A stretch of DNA of 64,000 nt, from the NCBI GenBank assembly GCA_026129905.1, contig JAHCHE010000020.1, positions 1 to 64,000 of the forward strand, written 5' to 3'. Source of the DNA: Bryobacteraceae bacterium (lineage in GTDB: Bacteria > Acidobacteriota > Terriglobia > Bryobacterales > Bryobacteraceae). Positions within the stretch are counted from its first letter, which is position 1. Each line of letters begins with the position of its first letter. A program made the translations under genes and the position numbers. Shown here one piece after another: positions 46,701 through 55,372 of the stretch. A model generated the notes under the pieces. It was given only the letters and a program-made list of their open reading frames with translations, was not told the origin of the DNA and searched no databases.

Positions 46701-48588
46701 TCTGCCACTGGTCGAGGGCTTCGTTGAACTGCTGCTGCTCCTCGTAGTAGCGGGCCTTGGCGACGATGGAGTTGATCAGGTCGCGCTTGTCGCGCACCAG
46801 CCGCAGCGCCTGCTCGAAATGCTTTTCGCCGGGATAGGCCTGGTTCACCTCTTCGAGGATCGCCAGTCTGCGGTCCAGATCCTGCTCCTGCTCGACGCGC
46901 CGGTCGGTCTCGGCGATGACGGCGGAGAGCTTCTGGCTTTTGCGCTCCTTGATGTCGTACTCGAGGGCCTGAAACAGCGCGTGGTTAGGGTACTTGGAGA
47001 GGATCTGTTTGGTGATGGCGAGCGCGGCCTCGAATTCATCCTCGGAAAGCAGCCGCCGCGCCTCCGAATACTTGTTCTTGAGCGTGTCGTGCTCGGACCG
47101 GACCTGGTTGTAGAAGCCCTGGAACGAGCCGGATAGGCCCGTATCGCTGTCGGGATGTTCCCGCTCGAGCGAAGCCAGGACTTCGAGCTTGCTCAGCGCG
47201 CTGGTGACTTCGCCGCGCTGCCAGGAGTCCATCGCCTGCCGGTACAGTTGCGACTTGCGCTCGCGGGTGCGGGCGAGTTCCTGCTCGCCCCGGCGCACGT
47301 CGGCCATCAGCCGAAGCGCTTCCGTGTCGTCAGGCTTGATCTTGAGAATTTTGTCGAGGGCGTCGCGCGCCTGCTGGAACGACTGATTCCCGAGGTGCTC
47401 GCGAGCGATCTGAATCCACTCGTCGATCTTTCGCGAACGCCGCTCCTTCTCGACCATGCCCTTTAGCGCCAGCACGTCGGGGTCGTTCGAATCCAGGTCG
47501 AGCGCTTCCTGGATCTTGCGGAGCGCCAAGGTGTATTCGTGCGCCTGGTGAAAGCGCCGGGCGCTGTCGAGCAAAGCGCCGATGCGCTTGCGCCGGATCG
47601 CCTGCTCTACCTGGCGGCGCACGAGGACCACTTCCTGATTCAGGTGTCCTTCGCTTTCGATCTCCGACAGAATCTCGGATGCGAAGTCGTAGTCGCCCTG
47701 CTCGAAACTCTCCACCGCGCGCCGCAGCCGCGGCTTCACCTTCGCCGTATCCAGGTACTCGAGCGGTTCGCCTCGGACGGCCTTTTGCAGCCACTCGCCG
47801 AATTCCTTGGCGTTGGGGAAGCGGTTCCAGGGATTCTTCGCCAGCGCCTTGTGCACCACCTGGCTGATGGCGTAGTTGACGCTGTTGTTGAGCTCGCAAA
47901 TGGGCGGCGGGCTTAGATGGAGGATGGCGTTGACGGTTTCGGCCTCGGTGGCGCCCTGGAAGGGGAGGCGCCGCGTGAGCGCCTCGTAGGCCACTACGCC
48001 CAACGCGTATTGATCGGAGAGCGGCGTCGGCGGCTTCATCTGAAGCTGCTCCGGCGCAATATAGGAGAGCGTACCCTTGAGGCTGGTCTGCGAGGCGGAG
48101 GTGGTGAGGCGCGCGATGCCGAAGTCGATCAGCTTCACCGAGTCGTCGTCCATGACGAAGATGTTGCTGGGCTTCACGTCGCGGTGGACCAGCCCCATGT
48201 CGTGGGCCGCCTGAAGCCCGCGGCTTGCCTGCACGATAATGTCGGTCAGCCGCGGGACGGTCAGCCGGGGGCTGCCCTGCTTGATCAACCGGTCCAGCGA
48301 GACGCCCGGCAGCAGGGGCATAACGAAGAAGGGCCGCTTGGCGCCTTCCAGTTCCACCTCGCCGATGTCGTAAATGCTGATGATGTTCGGGTGCACCATG
48401 GCCGCCAGAACCCCCCACTCGCGGAAAAACAAGTCGAGCGACAGCGGGTTGTCCACTTCCAGCACCGTCTTCAGCGCCACCTCGCGCTTCATCAACGTGT
48501 CCCAGGCGCGGTAAACAACTCCCATCCCGCCGCGGCCCAACACCTCCTTGAGCTCGTAACGGTCGCGTAACTGGGTTCTGTCGGCCAA
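43747..48588 (-). CDS. Giant membrane Ser/Thr kinase with TPR and PEGA repeats
   Basis: This is a 1613-aa multidomain protein. The kinase domain spans about residues 10-275 with LGRGGMGVVYRAW, VALK, LVHRDVKPSN, IDFGIARL and APEQ all intact. TPR/coiled-coil helices fill about 280-850. A Pro/Ala linker leads to one membrane segment near 961-983 (WIYAAALAFVAVWVVIALV). Six or so PEGA-like beta repeats (PDGAEIRIGDNVCG, DSEVSMDGRRLG) follow, and a C-terminal jelly-roll domain ends in IALTDFKYSAK. So the kinase is inside and the PEGA part outside. The start is TTG with GGAAGGA 6 nt upstream. Its position beside vgrG and PAAR suggests, but does not prove, a PpkA-like role in T6SS control. Confidence 0.85.
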   Translation of the reverse strand: MADRTQLRDRYELKEVLGRGGMGVVYRAWDTLMKREVALKTVLEVDNPLSLDLFFREWGVLAAMVHPNIISIYDIGEVELEGAKRPFFVMPLLPGVSLDRLIKQGSPRLTVPRLTDIIVQASRGLQAAHDMGLVHRDVKPSNIFVMDDDSVKLIDFGIARLTTSASQTSLKGTLSYIAPEQLQMKPPTPLSDQYALGVVAYEALTRRLPFQGATEAETVNAILHLSPPPICELNNSVNYAISQVVHKALAKNPWNRFPNAKEFGEWLQKAVRGEPLEYLDTAKVKPRLRRAVESFEQGDYDFASEILSEIESEGHLNQEVVLVRRQVEQAIRRKRIGALLDSARRFHQAHEYTLALRKIQEALDLDSNDPDVLALKGMVEKERRSRKIDEWIQIAREHLGNQSFQQARDALDKILKIKPDDTEALRLMADVRRGEQELARTRERKSQLYRQAMDSWQRGEVTSALSKLEVLASLEREHPDSDTGLSGSFQGFYNQVRSEHDTLKNKYSEARRLLSEDEFEAALAITKQILSKYPNHALFQALEYDIKERKSQKLSAVIAETDRRVEQEQDLDRRLAILEEVNQAYPGEKHFEQALRLVRDKRDLINSIVAKARYYEEQQQFNEALDQWQIVRSIHERFPGLEFELERLAKRRDQQAREMAKNRWVERIDRLIEAGDYSRAASEVRSALGEFPNDAELLELEKLVNKSSERSEQAQMILDSAREFIDASDPDRAIPLLREASQLDPRNSVIGAVLANALLEAARRRVDSDPEAAEQALKELFALEPNHPGGASLAAQLADRKREEFLSWCLAQARRLQTDGDIEGALAVVNQGLLMYPQEPRLHQLRTALERLRGENKQPAPPPAPTTGLLATSSSLLTNWQAPLPSSLPAPAQPPEAGGRVPPVPAEPIAPPAPAATPAEPPPAPGNPLPPVPPPKPPPKAAGVTAALKSAVEGLPRVSRNWIYAAALAFVAVWVVIALVRLFVDHPEAERPPRQVVRQVVVQALPDGAEIRIGDNVCGISRCEVSLPSGIHRAVATLMGYEPASMNIYVPDNETDPLQPFELKLTPVAPLLTISTNMEGAQVSLDGAPLTEIPGTEFVLRNLVDGDHTIRLVGGLAEATFSFQVSRTSAPVVILPLRARAISATVLAAYGGEARVYSTESAAKLALDGMDAGDLSAEGTPLTGLGPGAHEVVLTAAAGGTHRLVFEAGSSPTLVISAAANLNLGGLRILTSEDDVKVFIGGSLYRRPTVRGRLLLYLPPKEYAIRVEKDGFITPPEQTVTIVQGQEARLDFKLAPVPLTASLVVRGGIPDSEVSMDGRRLGMVQADGVFTATGIEPGKHTLQIRKERYRPLEVTHDFAPGKPIEIAGALESAVGKLVIQVMPADAAVKLELQREGDTARRPVTNRTMELPEGVYTVVASAAGFHGYEATVKIVPSQSATAMVQLQPLPTQQAKPSSGFSLADWEAAGGWAREGSALVRRGGDYVLLPPSTGPGVVQFRAELQRGKRLDFVVNFRDQRNHILYRLERRELERAQFVNGRKQDEAKRKHTLDLEQPVELVVTFSGDSVNVSAVTGNQHVLLDSFQPKDPSVGRFGFRIPGRDQIALTDFKYSAK

Positions 48589-48634
48589 TGCTGTTCCTTC
48601 CCTAAATTCCAATCCAGGTGTATACTGACTCTCG

Positions 48635-48955
48635 TTGAAACCGCAATCGAGGCTGGGCGACCGGTCGCATGTTCCCGTGGACACGCACTTCAACTCGTGC
48701 TGTCCGCACGACTGCATCGGACCGGCCGTCACCGGCTCGCCGAACGTCGTCGTAAACAGCCAGCCCGCACTTCGCGTAACCGACACCGGCGTGCACGCGC
48801 TGTGCTGCGGCCCGAACACGTGGGTCGCGGTCGAGGGCAGCCAGACGGTGCTGATCAACAACCTCTCCGCTCATCGCCTGGACGACCTGGACCAGCACTG
48901 CGGCGGTCCGGGCCAGATGGTGGACGGCAGCCCCGACGTGCTGGTGGGCGGGTGA
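48635..48955 (+). CDS. PAAR-domain T6SS spike-tip protein
   Basis: This 106-aa protein is essentially one PAAR repeat domain. It starts SRLGDRSHVPVDTHFNSCCPHDC and continues ITGSPNVVVN-type turns (GPAVTGSPNVVVNSQPALRV) to the terminal GSPDVLVGG. His/Cys residues along it can bind the zinc of the cone tip. It should cap VgrG and has no fused toxin. The start is TTG; no ATG is available in frame. It is the only plus-strand gene in the T6SS block. It diverges from the kinase with a 46-bp gap that holds a TATACT and converges with vgrG. Confidence 0.85.
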   Translation: MKPQSRLGDRSHVPVDTHFNSCCPHDCIGPAVTGSPNVVVNSQPALRVTDTGVHALCCGPNTWVAVEGSQTVLINNLSAHRLDDLDQHCGGPGQMVDGSPDVLVGG

Positions 48956-49031
48956 TCGCCGCGTAATCGGCGCCGATCTCCGCAGCCGAGCCAGGCAGCG
49001 GATGGCGATCGCGCTGTGGGGTTGCGGTTCG

Positions 49032-51473
49032 TTATTCATCGTCGCTCCCCAGGTCCGGCGGCGGCGGGGGCGCTGGGCTGCTTGGTGGTCCGCTTGCCTC
49101 GCTTCCGGAACCTTCGATACTCACGCCGATACTACTCCGCGGCCCGCCAGCCGCTGGTGTTTGCGGGCCAGGCGGCGACGGAGGAGCCTCTCCTCCGGGC
49201 CGCTGCTGCATGACGTGAGTCGCTTCGTGCGCTGCCAGAGGCGACGACTGGGGCGAACTGCCGGGGACGAATCGAACAATGCCGCCGCTCGTATACTCGA
49301 CGGCGCCGGCGCCTGTTGCCCCGGTGGCCGAACGCGCCGTCGACGGTGAACCTCCGCCCGAACCCGAACCCTGGCCCGAACCACCCGCCGATCCCGCTCC
49401 GCTTCCCATTCCGCTTGCCGGCGAGCTGGTGAAACCACCGCCTGCCGCTCCACCGCTGCCACTGCCGCTTCCTCCCTGTGGAAACGATGGCGGCGGCGGC
49501 ACGCTCGGCGCGGGGGGAGGACCGGGAATCTCCGGCAGATTCGGCGTTTGCGGATTCGCCGTCCGGGCGCTGGCCGGCTGGCCCTTGCCACAGTTGATCC
49601 AGACCATCGGTCCTTCGATCACGATGCCCGAGGCGTTGACATCGATGAAACTGCCGTTGCCAAGAAAGCTGACGCCGCCGCCGGCGTCGAGGATGATGCG
49701 CCCGCCGGCCTTCAGGTACAGATTTCCGGCGGTCTCGATGAAGCAGTCGCCGTTCACCTTAACGTGATACTCGCCGCCGATTTTGGTCGACCGGTCGCCC
49801 TCTACCGCGTCGCGCCTTTCGCCGCGGACCGTGAGGTGAACGTCTCTCTCGATGAGCTCCATCTGGTCCCGGCGGAGCGTGTAGTGCTCGTCGCGGCGGC
49901 GCTCATCCTTCGTGTCGCGCTTGACGACGATCTCCAGGTCGCGCTCGGCCTGGATGGCAAACAGTTCCTCGCCCATCTTGTCGTCCAGGCGGATTTCGTT
50001 GTACGTGCTGTCGCTGCCGCCCTTCGAACTCCGCGTCTTGACGCCGCCGATGGTCTGGTGATCCGGCAGCTTGTACGGCGGCAGGTTCTTGTAATTGTAT
50101 ACGCAGCCGGTAATCAGGGGGCGGTCGGGGTCGCCCTCGAGAAAATCGACAATGACTTCCTGCCCAATGCGGGGAATCCAGATATGCCCGAAGCCGGCAT
50201 CGGCCCACGGCTGCATCACGCGAATCCAGCAGGAACTATTTTCGTCGAAGTTGCCCTTGCGATCCCAGTGGAACTGCACCTTGACGCGCCCTACAGGGTC
50301 GGTGTAGATCTCTTCGCCTTTCGGTCCCACCACGACGGCCGTCTGGCTGCCGAGCATCTGCGCCCTTTCCGTTTTTCGCGGAGGACGGTAGGGCACGGAG
50401 TCCGGTATGCACGTGAACTGGTTTTCGTAGAACGGCTCGCCGCTGTCGGCGCCGGGCAGGAAAGCTCCTTCATGGGCGGTGTGCGTTACGGATGTAACCA
50501 GGTATCCGCCGTTCTGATCGTCGCGCTCGTGCTCGGTCAATTGAAACCGGTAGCCCGGCATCATCGAGCGGCAGTTGCTGGTTCCCTTGATGACGTCGTA
50601 GTCAAGCTCGACTTCCTCGGCGCGAAGTTTGCCCCAATCAATCGCTTCCTGGTTGTACTCGTATTCGCCGGGATAATCGTAAACGTCAAACCGGCTGTCG
50701 AGGCGAGAAGCGACGGTGGTGTCGGTATTCTTGAGCAGAGGATCGTTTGGGATCTCGTAGTTATATTCCTTGTGCGTATATCGGCCCGGGCGGACGGAGC
50801 GCTCGGGATACCAATGGAATACCGTGTCCTCGTCTCGCTTGAACCCGGGACCGAAGGCATGCTCGTAGCGGAAGCGGGCCTGGTAGGGGCAGGGCTGGAG
50901 CGATGCATTCGAGTCGGTGGCTACCAGCGTATGTCTGCCCATTTCCTGCCGAAAGTAGTAAAAAATTCCCTCGATTTCCATCAGGCGGTTGACGAATGAG
51001 AAGGCGGATTCCCGATATTGGCAGCAATAATCCCACGGCGCATGGGGCCGCTGGAGGCGCAGGTCGTAGTCGGTCAAACCGTAGCGCTGGAAGGTGTCCT
51101 CGACGATCTGGGGGACGGTCTTGCCCTGGTAGTAGACCAGGCAATCGGCGCTCAGGTCGAGAAACCAGAGCCAGGGAACCATCTCGGCTTCATACTGCGC
51201 CAGCCGGCCCGGCGGCGGCGTCTGCTTGAACTTCGAGATGTGGCCGTTGAAGCAGCGCAGCGTCTGGTTGTCGGACTGCCGGATGGAGAGCGTGACGTTC
51301 TTCTTCAGGATCCGGTCGAACGGGATGTTGAAGTCGTCGGAGACCAACACCATGCGGACCCGGAAAGCGTCCGAAATCGACTCGACGATGGTCGCCGAAC
51401 GCACCAGCAGCTTGTCGGGACCCAGCGGCGTTTCCAGATAGAATAAGCGATCGGTTTGTCTCAGCGGGAACAT
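49032..51473 (-). CDS. vgrG: VgrG spike protein with DUF4157-like C-terminal tail
   Basis: This 813-aa T6SS trimeric spike has the gp27-like base (residues 1-390: FYLETPLGPDKLLVRSATIV, GIFYYFRQEMGRHTL). The OB-fold lies near 400-480 (VGPKGEEIYTDPVGRVKVQF, WIPRIGQEVIVDFLEGDPDRP). The gp5-like needle follows (LRRDQMELIERDVHLTVRGE, IETAGNLYLKAGGRI). From about 638 a Pro/Gly/Ser-rich extension runs for 110 residues. It leads to VRFVPGSSPQSSPLAAHEATHVMQQ (HExxH at 749-753) and another Pro/Ser tail. The tail resembles the end of the DUF4157 domain. Last gene of the operon, 35 bp after clpV. Confidence 0.93.
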   Translation of the reverse strand: MFPLRQTDRLFYLETPLGPDKLLVRSATIVESISDAFRVRMVLVSDDFNIPFDRILKKNVTLSIRQSDNQTLRCFNGHISKFKQTPPPGRLAQYEAEMVPWLWFLDLSADCLVYYQGKTVPQIVEDTFQRYGLTDYDLRLQRPHAPWDYCCQYRESAFSFVNRLMEIEGIFYYFRQEMGRHTLVATDSNASLQPCPYQARFRYEHAFGPGFKRDEDTVFHWYPERSVRPGRYTHKEYNYEIPNDPLLKNTDTTVASRLDSRFDVYDYPGEYEYNQEAIDWGKLRAEEVELDYDVIKGTSNCRSMMPGYRFQLTEHERDDQNGGYLVTSVTHTAHEGAFLPGADSGEPFYENQFTCIPDSVPYRPPRKTERAQMLGSQTAVVVGPKGEEIYTDPVGRVKVQFHWDRKGNFDENSSCWIRVMQPWADAGFGHIWIPRIGQEVIVDFLEGDPDRPLITGCVYNYKNLPPYKLPDHQTIGGVKTRSSKGGSDSTYNEIRLDDKMGEELFAIQAERDLEIVVKRDTKDERRRDEHYTLRRDQMELIERDVHLTVRGERRDAVEGDRSTKIGGEYHVKVNGDCFIETAGNLYLKAGGRIILDAGGGVSFLGNGSFIDVNASGIVIEGPMVWINCGKGQPASARTANPQTPNLPEIPGPPPAPSVPPPPSFPQGGSGSGSGGAAGGGFTSSPASGMGSGAGSAGGSGQGSGSGGGSPSTARSATGATGAGAVEYTSGGIVRFVPGSSPQSSPLAAHEATHVMQQRPGGEAPPSPPGPQTPAAGGPRSSIGVSIEGSGSEASGPPSSPAPPPPPDLGSDDE

Positions 51474-51508
51474 ACTGCTTCACCGCCGTACAATGTTACT
51501 CCGTTTTT

Positions 51509-54238
51509 TCACGGCGCGGCCTCGCGAGCGGATTCGACTACCGGCGTATAGACGAACTTACCATCCGGCCCGGTCGTCACGCGAATGCCCGACGGCTTGT
51601 CGCCCGCGGCCATGCCCGCCAGCAGCAAGCGCGAGATGTCCGGCAGCAGCGTGTTGGTGAGGATGTTATCCACGTTGCGGGCGCCGCTCTCCACTTCCGT
51701 GCACCGGCCTCCGATCTCGTCCAACACCGCCTCTCCGCAATGGAGCGCGATGCCGTGGTTTTCCTGCAGGCGCCGCTTGATCTTGTCCATCTTGAGGACG
51801 ATGATCCTGCGCAAAGCCTCGTCCCGAACGGGGTAGTACGGCACGATCACCAGCCGCCCGAGAAAAGCCGGCTTGAAGATCTTGTCCAGTTCGGGCTTCA
51901 GCGACTTCACCAGCGCCGGAGCGGTGGGCATGGTTTCCGGATCGGCGCACAGGCGCATCATCGCGTCGGACGCGGCATTGGTGGTCAGGAGGATGACGGT
52001 GTTCTTGAAGTCGATCAGACGTCCTTCGCCGTCCTCCATCATGCCTTTGTCGAACACCTGGTAGAAGAGCTCGAGGACGTCCGGATGGGCCTTCTCCACC
52101 TCGTCCAGCAGCACGACGCTGTAGGGCCTCCGCCGCACCGCTTCCGTCAGCACGCCGCCTTCGCCGTAGCCGACGTAGCCCGGAGGCGAGCCTTTCAGCG
52201 TGGAGACGGTGTGCGCCTCCTGAAATTCCGACATGTTGATGGTGATCAGGTTGCGCTCGCCGCCGTACAGCAGGTCCGACAGGGCCAGCGCTGTCTCGGT
52301 CTTGCCGACGCCGCTGGGGCCGACCAGCAGGAACACGCCGCGCGGCTTCCCCGGGTCGTCGAGGCTGGCATGGGCGGTGCGCAGCCGCTGGCTGATGGCT
52401 TCCAACGCGCCGTCCTGCCCGATGACGCGCTTGCCCAGGTGCGACTCCATTTCGAGGCTCGCCTGGATCTCGTCCTTGAGCATCTTGCCCACGGGGATGC
52501 CGGTCCAGGCCGAGATCACCTCGCTTACTGTGGAGCGGTCCACCGAGACTCGCGTCAGCGGCTGGTCGCCCTGGAGCGCTTCCAATTCCGACGTCAGGGA
52601 CGCTACCTGAGCCCTGGCCGCGGCGGGGGAGTCGGGCCTGCCGCCGTCTCCTCCACCGCCGGCGGGCGCCGGTTCCGCCACTGCGATCGCCGGCTGCGCC
52701 GCCGTTCCGGGAGAAGCCGAGGCCGTCGCGGCGGTGGGCGCCTCGAGTTGCTGCCGCAATTCCCGGATCCGCGCTACCAGCGCCGTCTCCTTCTCCCACC
52801 GCTTGCGGATCTCCTCCAGGCGCGCCTGCGCTTCGCCGCGCCGCGCAGCGATGCGCGCGAGCTTTTCGGCATGGTCCGCGCCGGCGGCCGACTCCCGCTC
52901 AAGGATCCGCCGCTGAACGTTGAGGTCGTCGATTTCCCGCTCCAGGCCCTCCATGGCGGCCGGCTTGGAGGCGTCGCCGAGAGCCAGGCGCGCGCAGGCG
53001 GTGTCGAGAACGCTGACCGCCTTGTCCGGAAGCTGGCGTCCCACCAGGTAGCGATGCGTCAGCCGCACGACGGATGAGATCGCTTCGTCGAGAATCCGTA
53101 CGCGGTGGTGCTTCTCGAGCATCGGCGCGATGCCGCGCAGCATCACCATGCACTGCTCCTCCTCCGGCTCTTCCACCTTCACCACCTGGAAGCGCCGCGC
53201 CAGCGCCGCGTCCTTCTCGAAGTACTTCTTGTATTCGGACCAGGTGGTGGCGGCGATCGTGCGCAGTTCCCCTCGCGCCAGGGCCGGCTTGAGGATGTTG
53301 GCGGCGTCGCCTTGGCCCGCCTGGCCTCCCGCGCCGATCATGGTATGCGCTTCGTCGATAAACAGAATGATCGGCGTCGGCGACGACTTCACCTCCTCAA
53401 TCAACCCCTTCAACCGGTTCTCGAACTCGCCCTTGATGCCGGCGCCTGCCTGCAGCAGGGCCAGGTCCAGGCTGCGGACCGCGACGTTGCGCAGCGGCGG
53501 CGGCACGTCGCCCTGGGCCACCCGGGCGGCGAAGCCCTCCACCACCGCGGTCTTGCCGACGCCCGCCTCGCCGGTGAGGATCGGATTGTTTTGGCGGCGG
53601 CGCATCAGGATGTCCACCACCTGCCGGATTTCGAAATCGCGCCCCAGCACGGCGTCGACCTTGCCCTGGCGGGCGTTCTCCGTCAGGTCGACGGTGAACT
53701 GCTTCAGCGCCGTCTGCTTGCCCGCCGGGGCCGGGCCAGCTTTCGTCTCGACAGCCGCTTCATCCTCGCGCGAGCCGGCCACGATCGAGAGCAGTTGCTC
53801 GCGCAGCGCCTCGGCTTTGATCTTCCCGAATTCAGGGCCGAAATCCGTCCGGAGCCGCGCCAGTTCGTCGTCGGCGACCAGGGCCAGTATGGTGAACGCG
53901 CTCCGGATCTGGGCGCCGCCGTAGTTCAGCGAGCCCATGGTCCAAGCTTCGGCGAGCATCCGCACCAGCGTCGGACTGAACGCCGGGGTGCGAGCGTTGC
54001 CCGTGCGCAGGCGGTCGATGCCGCGGGTGAGATCGGCCGCCAGGCGCGAGGGGTTGGCCTCGAAGTGGCGCAGGATCCGGGAGAAATCCGCTTCCGGCCC
54101 TTCCATCAGCTTCAGCAGGTAGTGCTCGATCTCGACATCGTAATGCGTGCGCGAAAGGCACAACCCCGCGCCGGCCTCCAGCGCCCCGCGCGTCGTATCG
54201 TTCAGTTTTCCAATCAGCGCTTTCAGATCGGCATTCAT
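51509..54238 (-). CDS. clpV: T6SS sheath-disassembly ATPase ClpV/TssH
   Basis: This 909-aa double AAA+ ATPase has a ClpN domain at residues 1-150 (LNDTTRGALEAGAGLCLSR). AAA1 has GEAGVGKTAVVEGFA near 222 and ILFIDEAHTMIGAGG near 288. A coiled-coil middle domain follows. AAA2 has LVGPSGVGKTETALALSDLL near 638 and VVLLDEVEKAHPDVLELF. It recycles contracted TssB/TssC sheath. An Ala/Pro/Gly-rich stretch of about 40 residues lies between the middle coiled coil and the ALQGDQPLTRV segment. ATG with GGAGGG upstream is preferred over an ATG 13 codons earlier. Confidence 0.93.
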   Translation of the reverse strand: MNADLKALIGKLNDTTRGALEAGAGLCLSRTHYDVEIEHYLLKLMEGPEADFSRILRHFEANPSRLAADLTRGIDRLRTGNARTPAFSPTLVRMLAEAWTMGSLNYGGAQIRSAFTILALVADDELARLRTDFGPEFGKIKAEALREQLLSIVAGSREDEAAVETKAGPAPAGKQTALKQFTVDLTENARQGKVDAVLGRDFEIRQVVDILMRRRQNNPILTGEAGVGKTAVVEGFAARVAQGDVPPPLRNVAVRSLDLALLQAGAGIKGEFENRLKGLIEEVKSSPTPIILFIDEAHTMIGAGGQAGQGDAANILKPALARGELRTIAATTWSEYKKYFEKDAALARRFQVVKVEEPEEEQCMVMLRGIAPMLEKHHRVRILDEAISSVVRLTHRYLVGRQLPDKAVSVLDTACARLALGDASKPAAMEGLEREIDDLNVQRRILERESAAGADHAEKLARIAARRGEAQARLEEIRKRWEKETALVARIRELRQQLEAPTAATASASPGTAAQPAIAVAEPAPAGGGGDGGRPDSPAAARAQVASLTSELEALQGDQPLTRVSVDRSTVSEVISAWTGIPVGKMLKDEIQASLEMESHLGKRVIGQDGALEAISQRLRTAHASLDDPGKPRGVFLLVGPSGVGKTETALALSDLLYGGERNLITINMSEFQEAHTVSTLKGSPPGYVGYGEGGVLTEAVRRRPYSVVLLDEVEKAHPDVLELFYQVFDKGMMEDGEGRLIDFKNTVILLTTNAASDAMMRLCADPETMPTAPALVKSLKPELDKIFKPAFLGRLVIVPYYPVRDEALRRIIVLKMDKIKRRLQENHGIALHCGEAVLDEIGGRCTEVESGARNVDNILTNTLLPDISRLLLAGMAAGDKPSGIRVTTGPDGKFVYTPVVESAREAAP

Positions 54239-54307
54239 TGTCCGCTCCCTCCTCGGAAGACCCGAAGCCTCCCGCATGGTATTCTTCCGGCTGGCGCCGT
54301 GCGGCGC

Positions 54308-55372
54308 TCACTGTACGGGTCCAGTCGAAGTTCCGGCCTCCCACAGCCGCAGGATCGTATCGTCCGGGTCGCGCTCCGGCGGCCTGGTGAACAGCCACGA
54401 GGTCCAGCCGAGTTGCGGCTGCGGTTCCTCCGGCGCATCCAAAGCGCAGCGGGGCGCATCCTCGCTCCGGAGCACGAGTTGGACCTCGACGTCGAAATCG
54501 TCCCCACAAAAGAATCGCGTAATCGAGCGCAGCGGAGCATAAGCGGTTCCGTCGGGTAGAAAGTCACGGTACTGCCGCATGGTCAGCGGACCAATGCGGA
54601 TCAGCACGACCGACTGGGGGTCCCAGACCTCGTCGCCGAGGATCACGCCGACTCCCAACTGCTCGGACTGGCGGCTGCCTTCGTTAAGAAACGACCAGGA
54701 GTCCGGATCCAGGGCGCGCCAGGTCCCGGCGAACGGCTCCACCTCGACGTCGACATCGAAGTAGTCGGCCAGGATCTGCCGCAGGGCCCCGCTGGATCGC
54801 GGCTGCTGCGCCAGCAACCCGGCATAGAACAGGAGCGACTGGTCGTAGACCGCCTGCCGGTTCTGCAACCCGGGGGTGCCGAGTCCGACCAGATCCAGCA
54901 GATGCCGGGTGAAGCTGTCCTTCTCGCCACGCTCGTACGGTACCGCGAAGCGGTACTTTTCCCACGCGCGATAGAACAGCGACAGCAGGCGGTGGTGAAA
55001 CAGGTCGACGAAGTCCCGCAGGGTCGCGTCGCGCGCGTAGAGCCGCTCGAGGATGTAGGCGGTGTAATGGGTCGGCAGCACGCCGACCGGACCCGTCAAG
55101 CCGAAGAAGTGAACGGCCATGGCCGGCGGACCGGCTTCGTTCCACCGCAGTTCCCGGACTTCGCACGGCGGAAACGACAGCGTCGGGTGGACTCCGAACC
55201 GCGCCGCTTCGTTCGCCGGGTCGCCCGCCCTGCCTACCGGCTCGCGGTCCGGCAGCCCTTTCTGCAGCAGACGGACGAGCTGGAAGAACTCAAATTCATG
55301 CGCGCGCTCCTCCAGTTGCCTCCGGACGGGCGCGGTCAGAGCAGTATCCGGTTGCCGGCTCGGGGATCCCAC
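54308..55372 (-). CDS. tssG: T6SS baseplate protein TssG
   Basis: This 354-aa protein matches TssG/ImpH. The N-terminal EFEFFQLVRLLQKGLP, VHPTLSFPPCEV and FFGLTGPVGVLPTHYTAYIL near residue 95 are the family hallmarks. FHHRLLSLFYRAWEKYRF follows. It forms the baseplate wedge with TssE, TssF and TssK. Start is GTG, overlapping the tssF 3' end by 37 bp; no other start retains the N-terminus. The clpV start follows after 69 bp. Confidence 0.9.
   Translation of the reverse strand: MGSPSRQPDTALTAPVRRQLEERAHEFEFFQLVRLLQKGLPDREPVGRAGDPANEAARFGVHPTLSFPPCEVRELRWNEAGPPAMAVHFFGLTGPVGVLPTHYTAYILERLYARDATLRDFVDLFHHRLLSLFYRAWEKYRFAVPYERGEKDSFTRHLLDLVGLGTPGLQNRQAVYDQSLLFYAGLLAQQPRSSGALRQILADYFDVDVEVEPFAGTWRALDPDSWSFLNEGSRQSEQLGVGVILGDEVWDPQSVVLIRIGPLTMRQYRDFLPDGTAYAPLRSITRFFCGDDFDVEVQLVLRSEDAPRCALDAPEEPQPQLGWTSWLFTRPPERDPDDTILRLWEAGTSTGPVQ

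Noticed and set aside
48615-48634. GTATAC palindrome between PAAR and the kinase as a bidirectional promoter
   Set aside because: TATACT/TATACA are readable on both strands but no -35 at 16-18 bp exists on either side.
49215-49229. HEATH motif in VgrG as proof of an active zinc protease
   Set aside because: No third metal ligand or full zincin fold is visible; only the motif and its surrounding similarity are reported.
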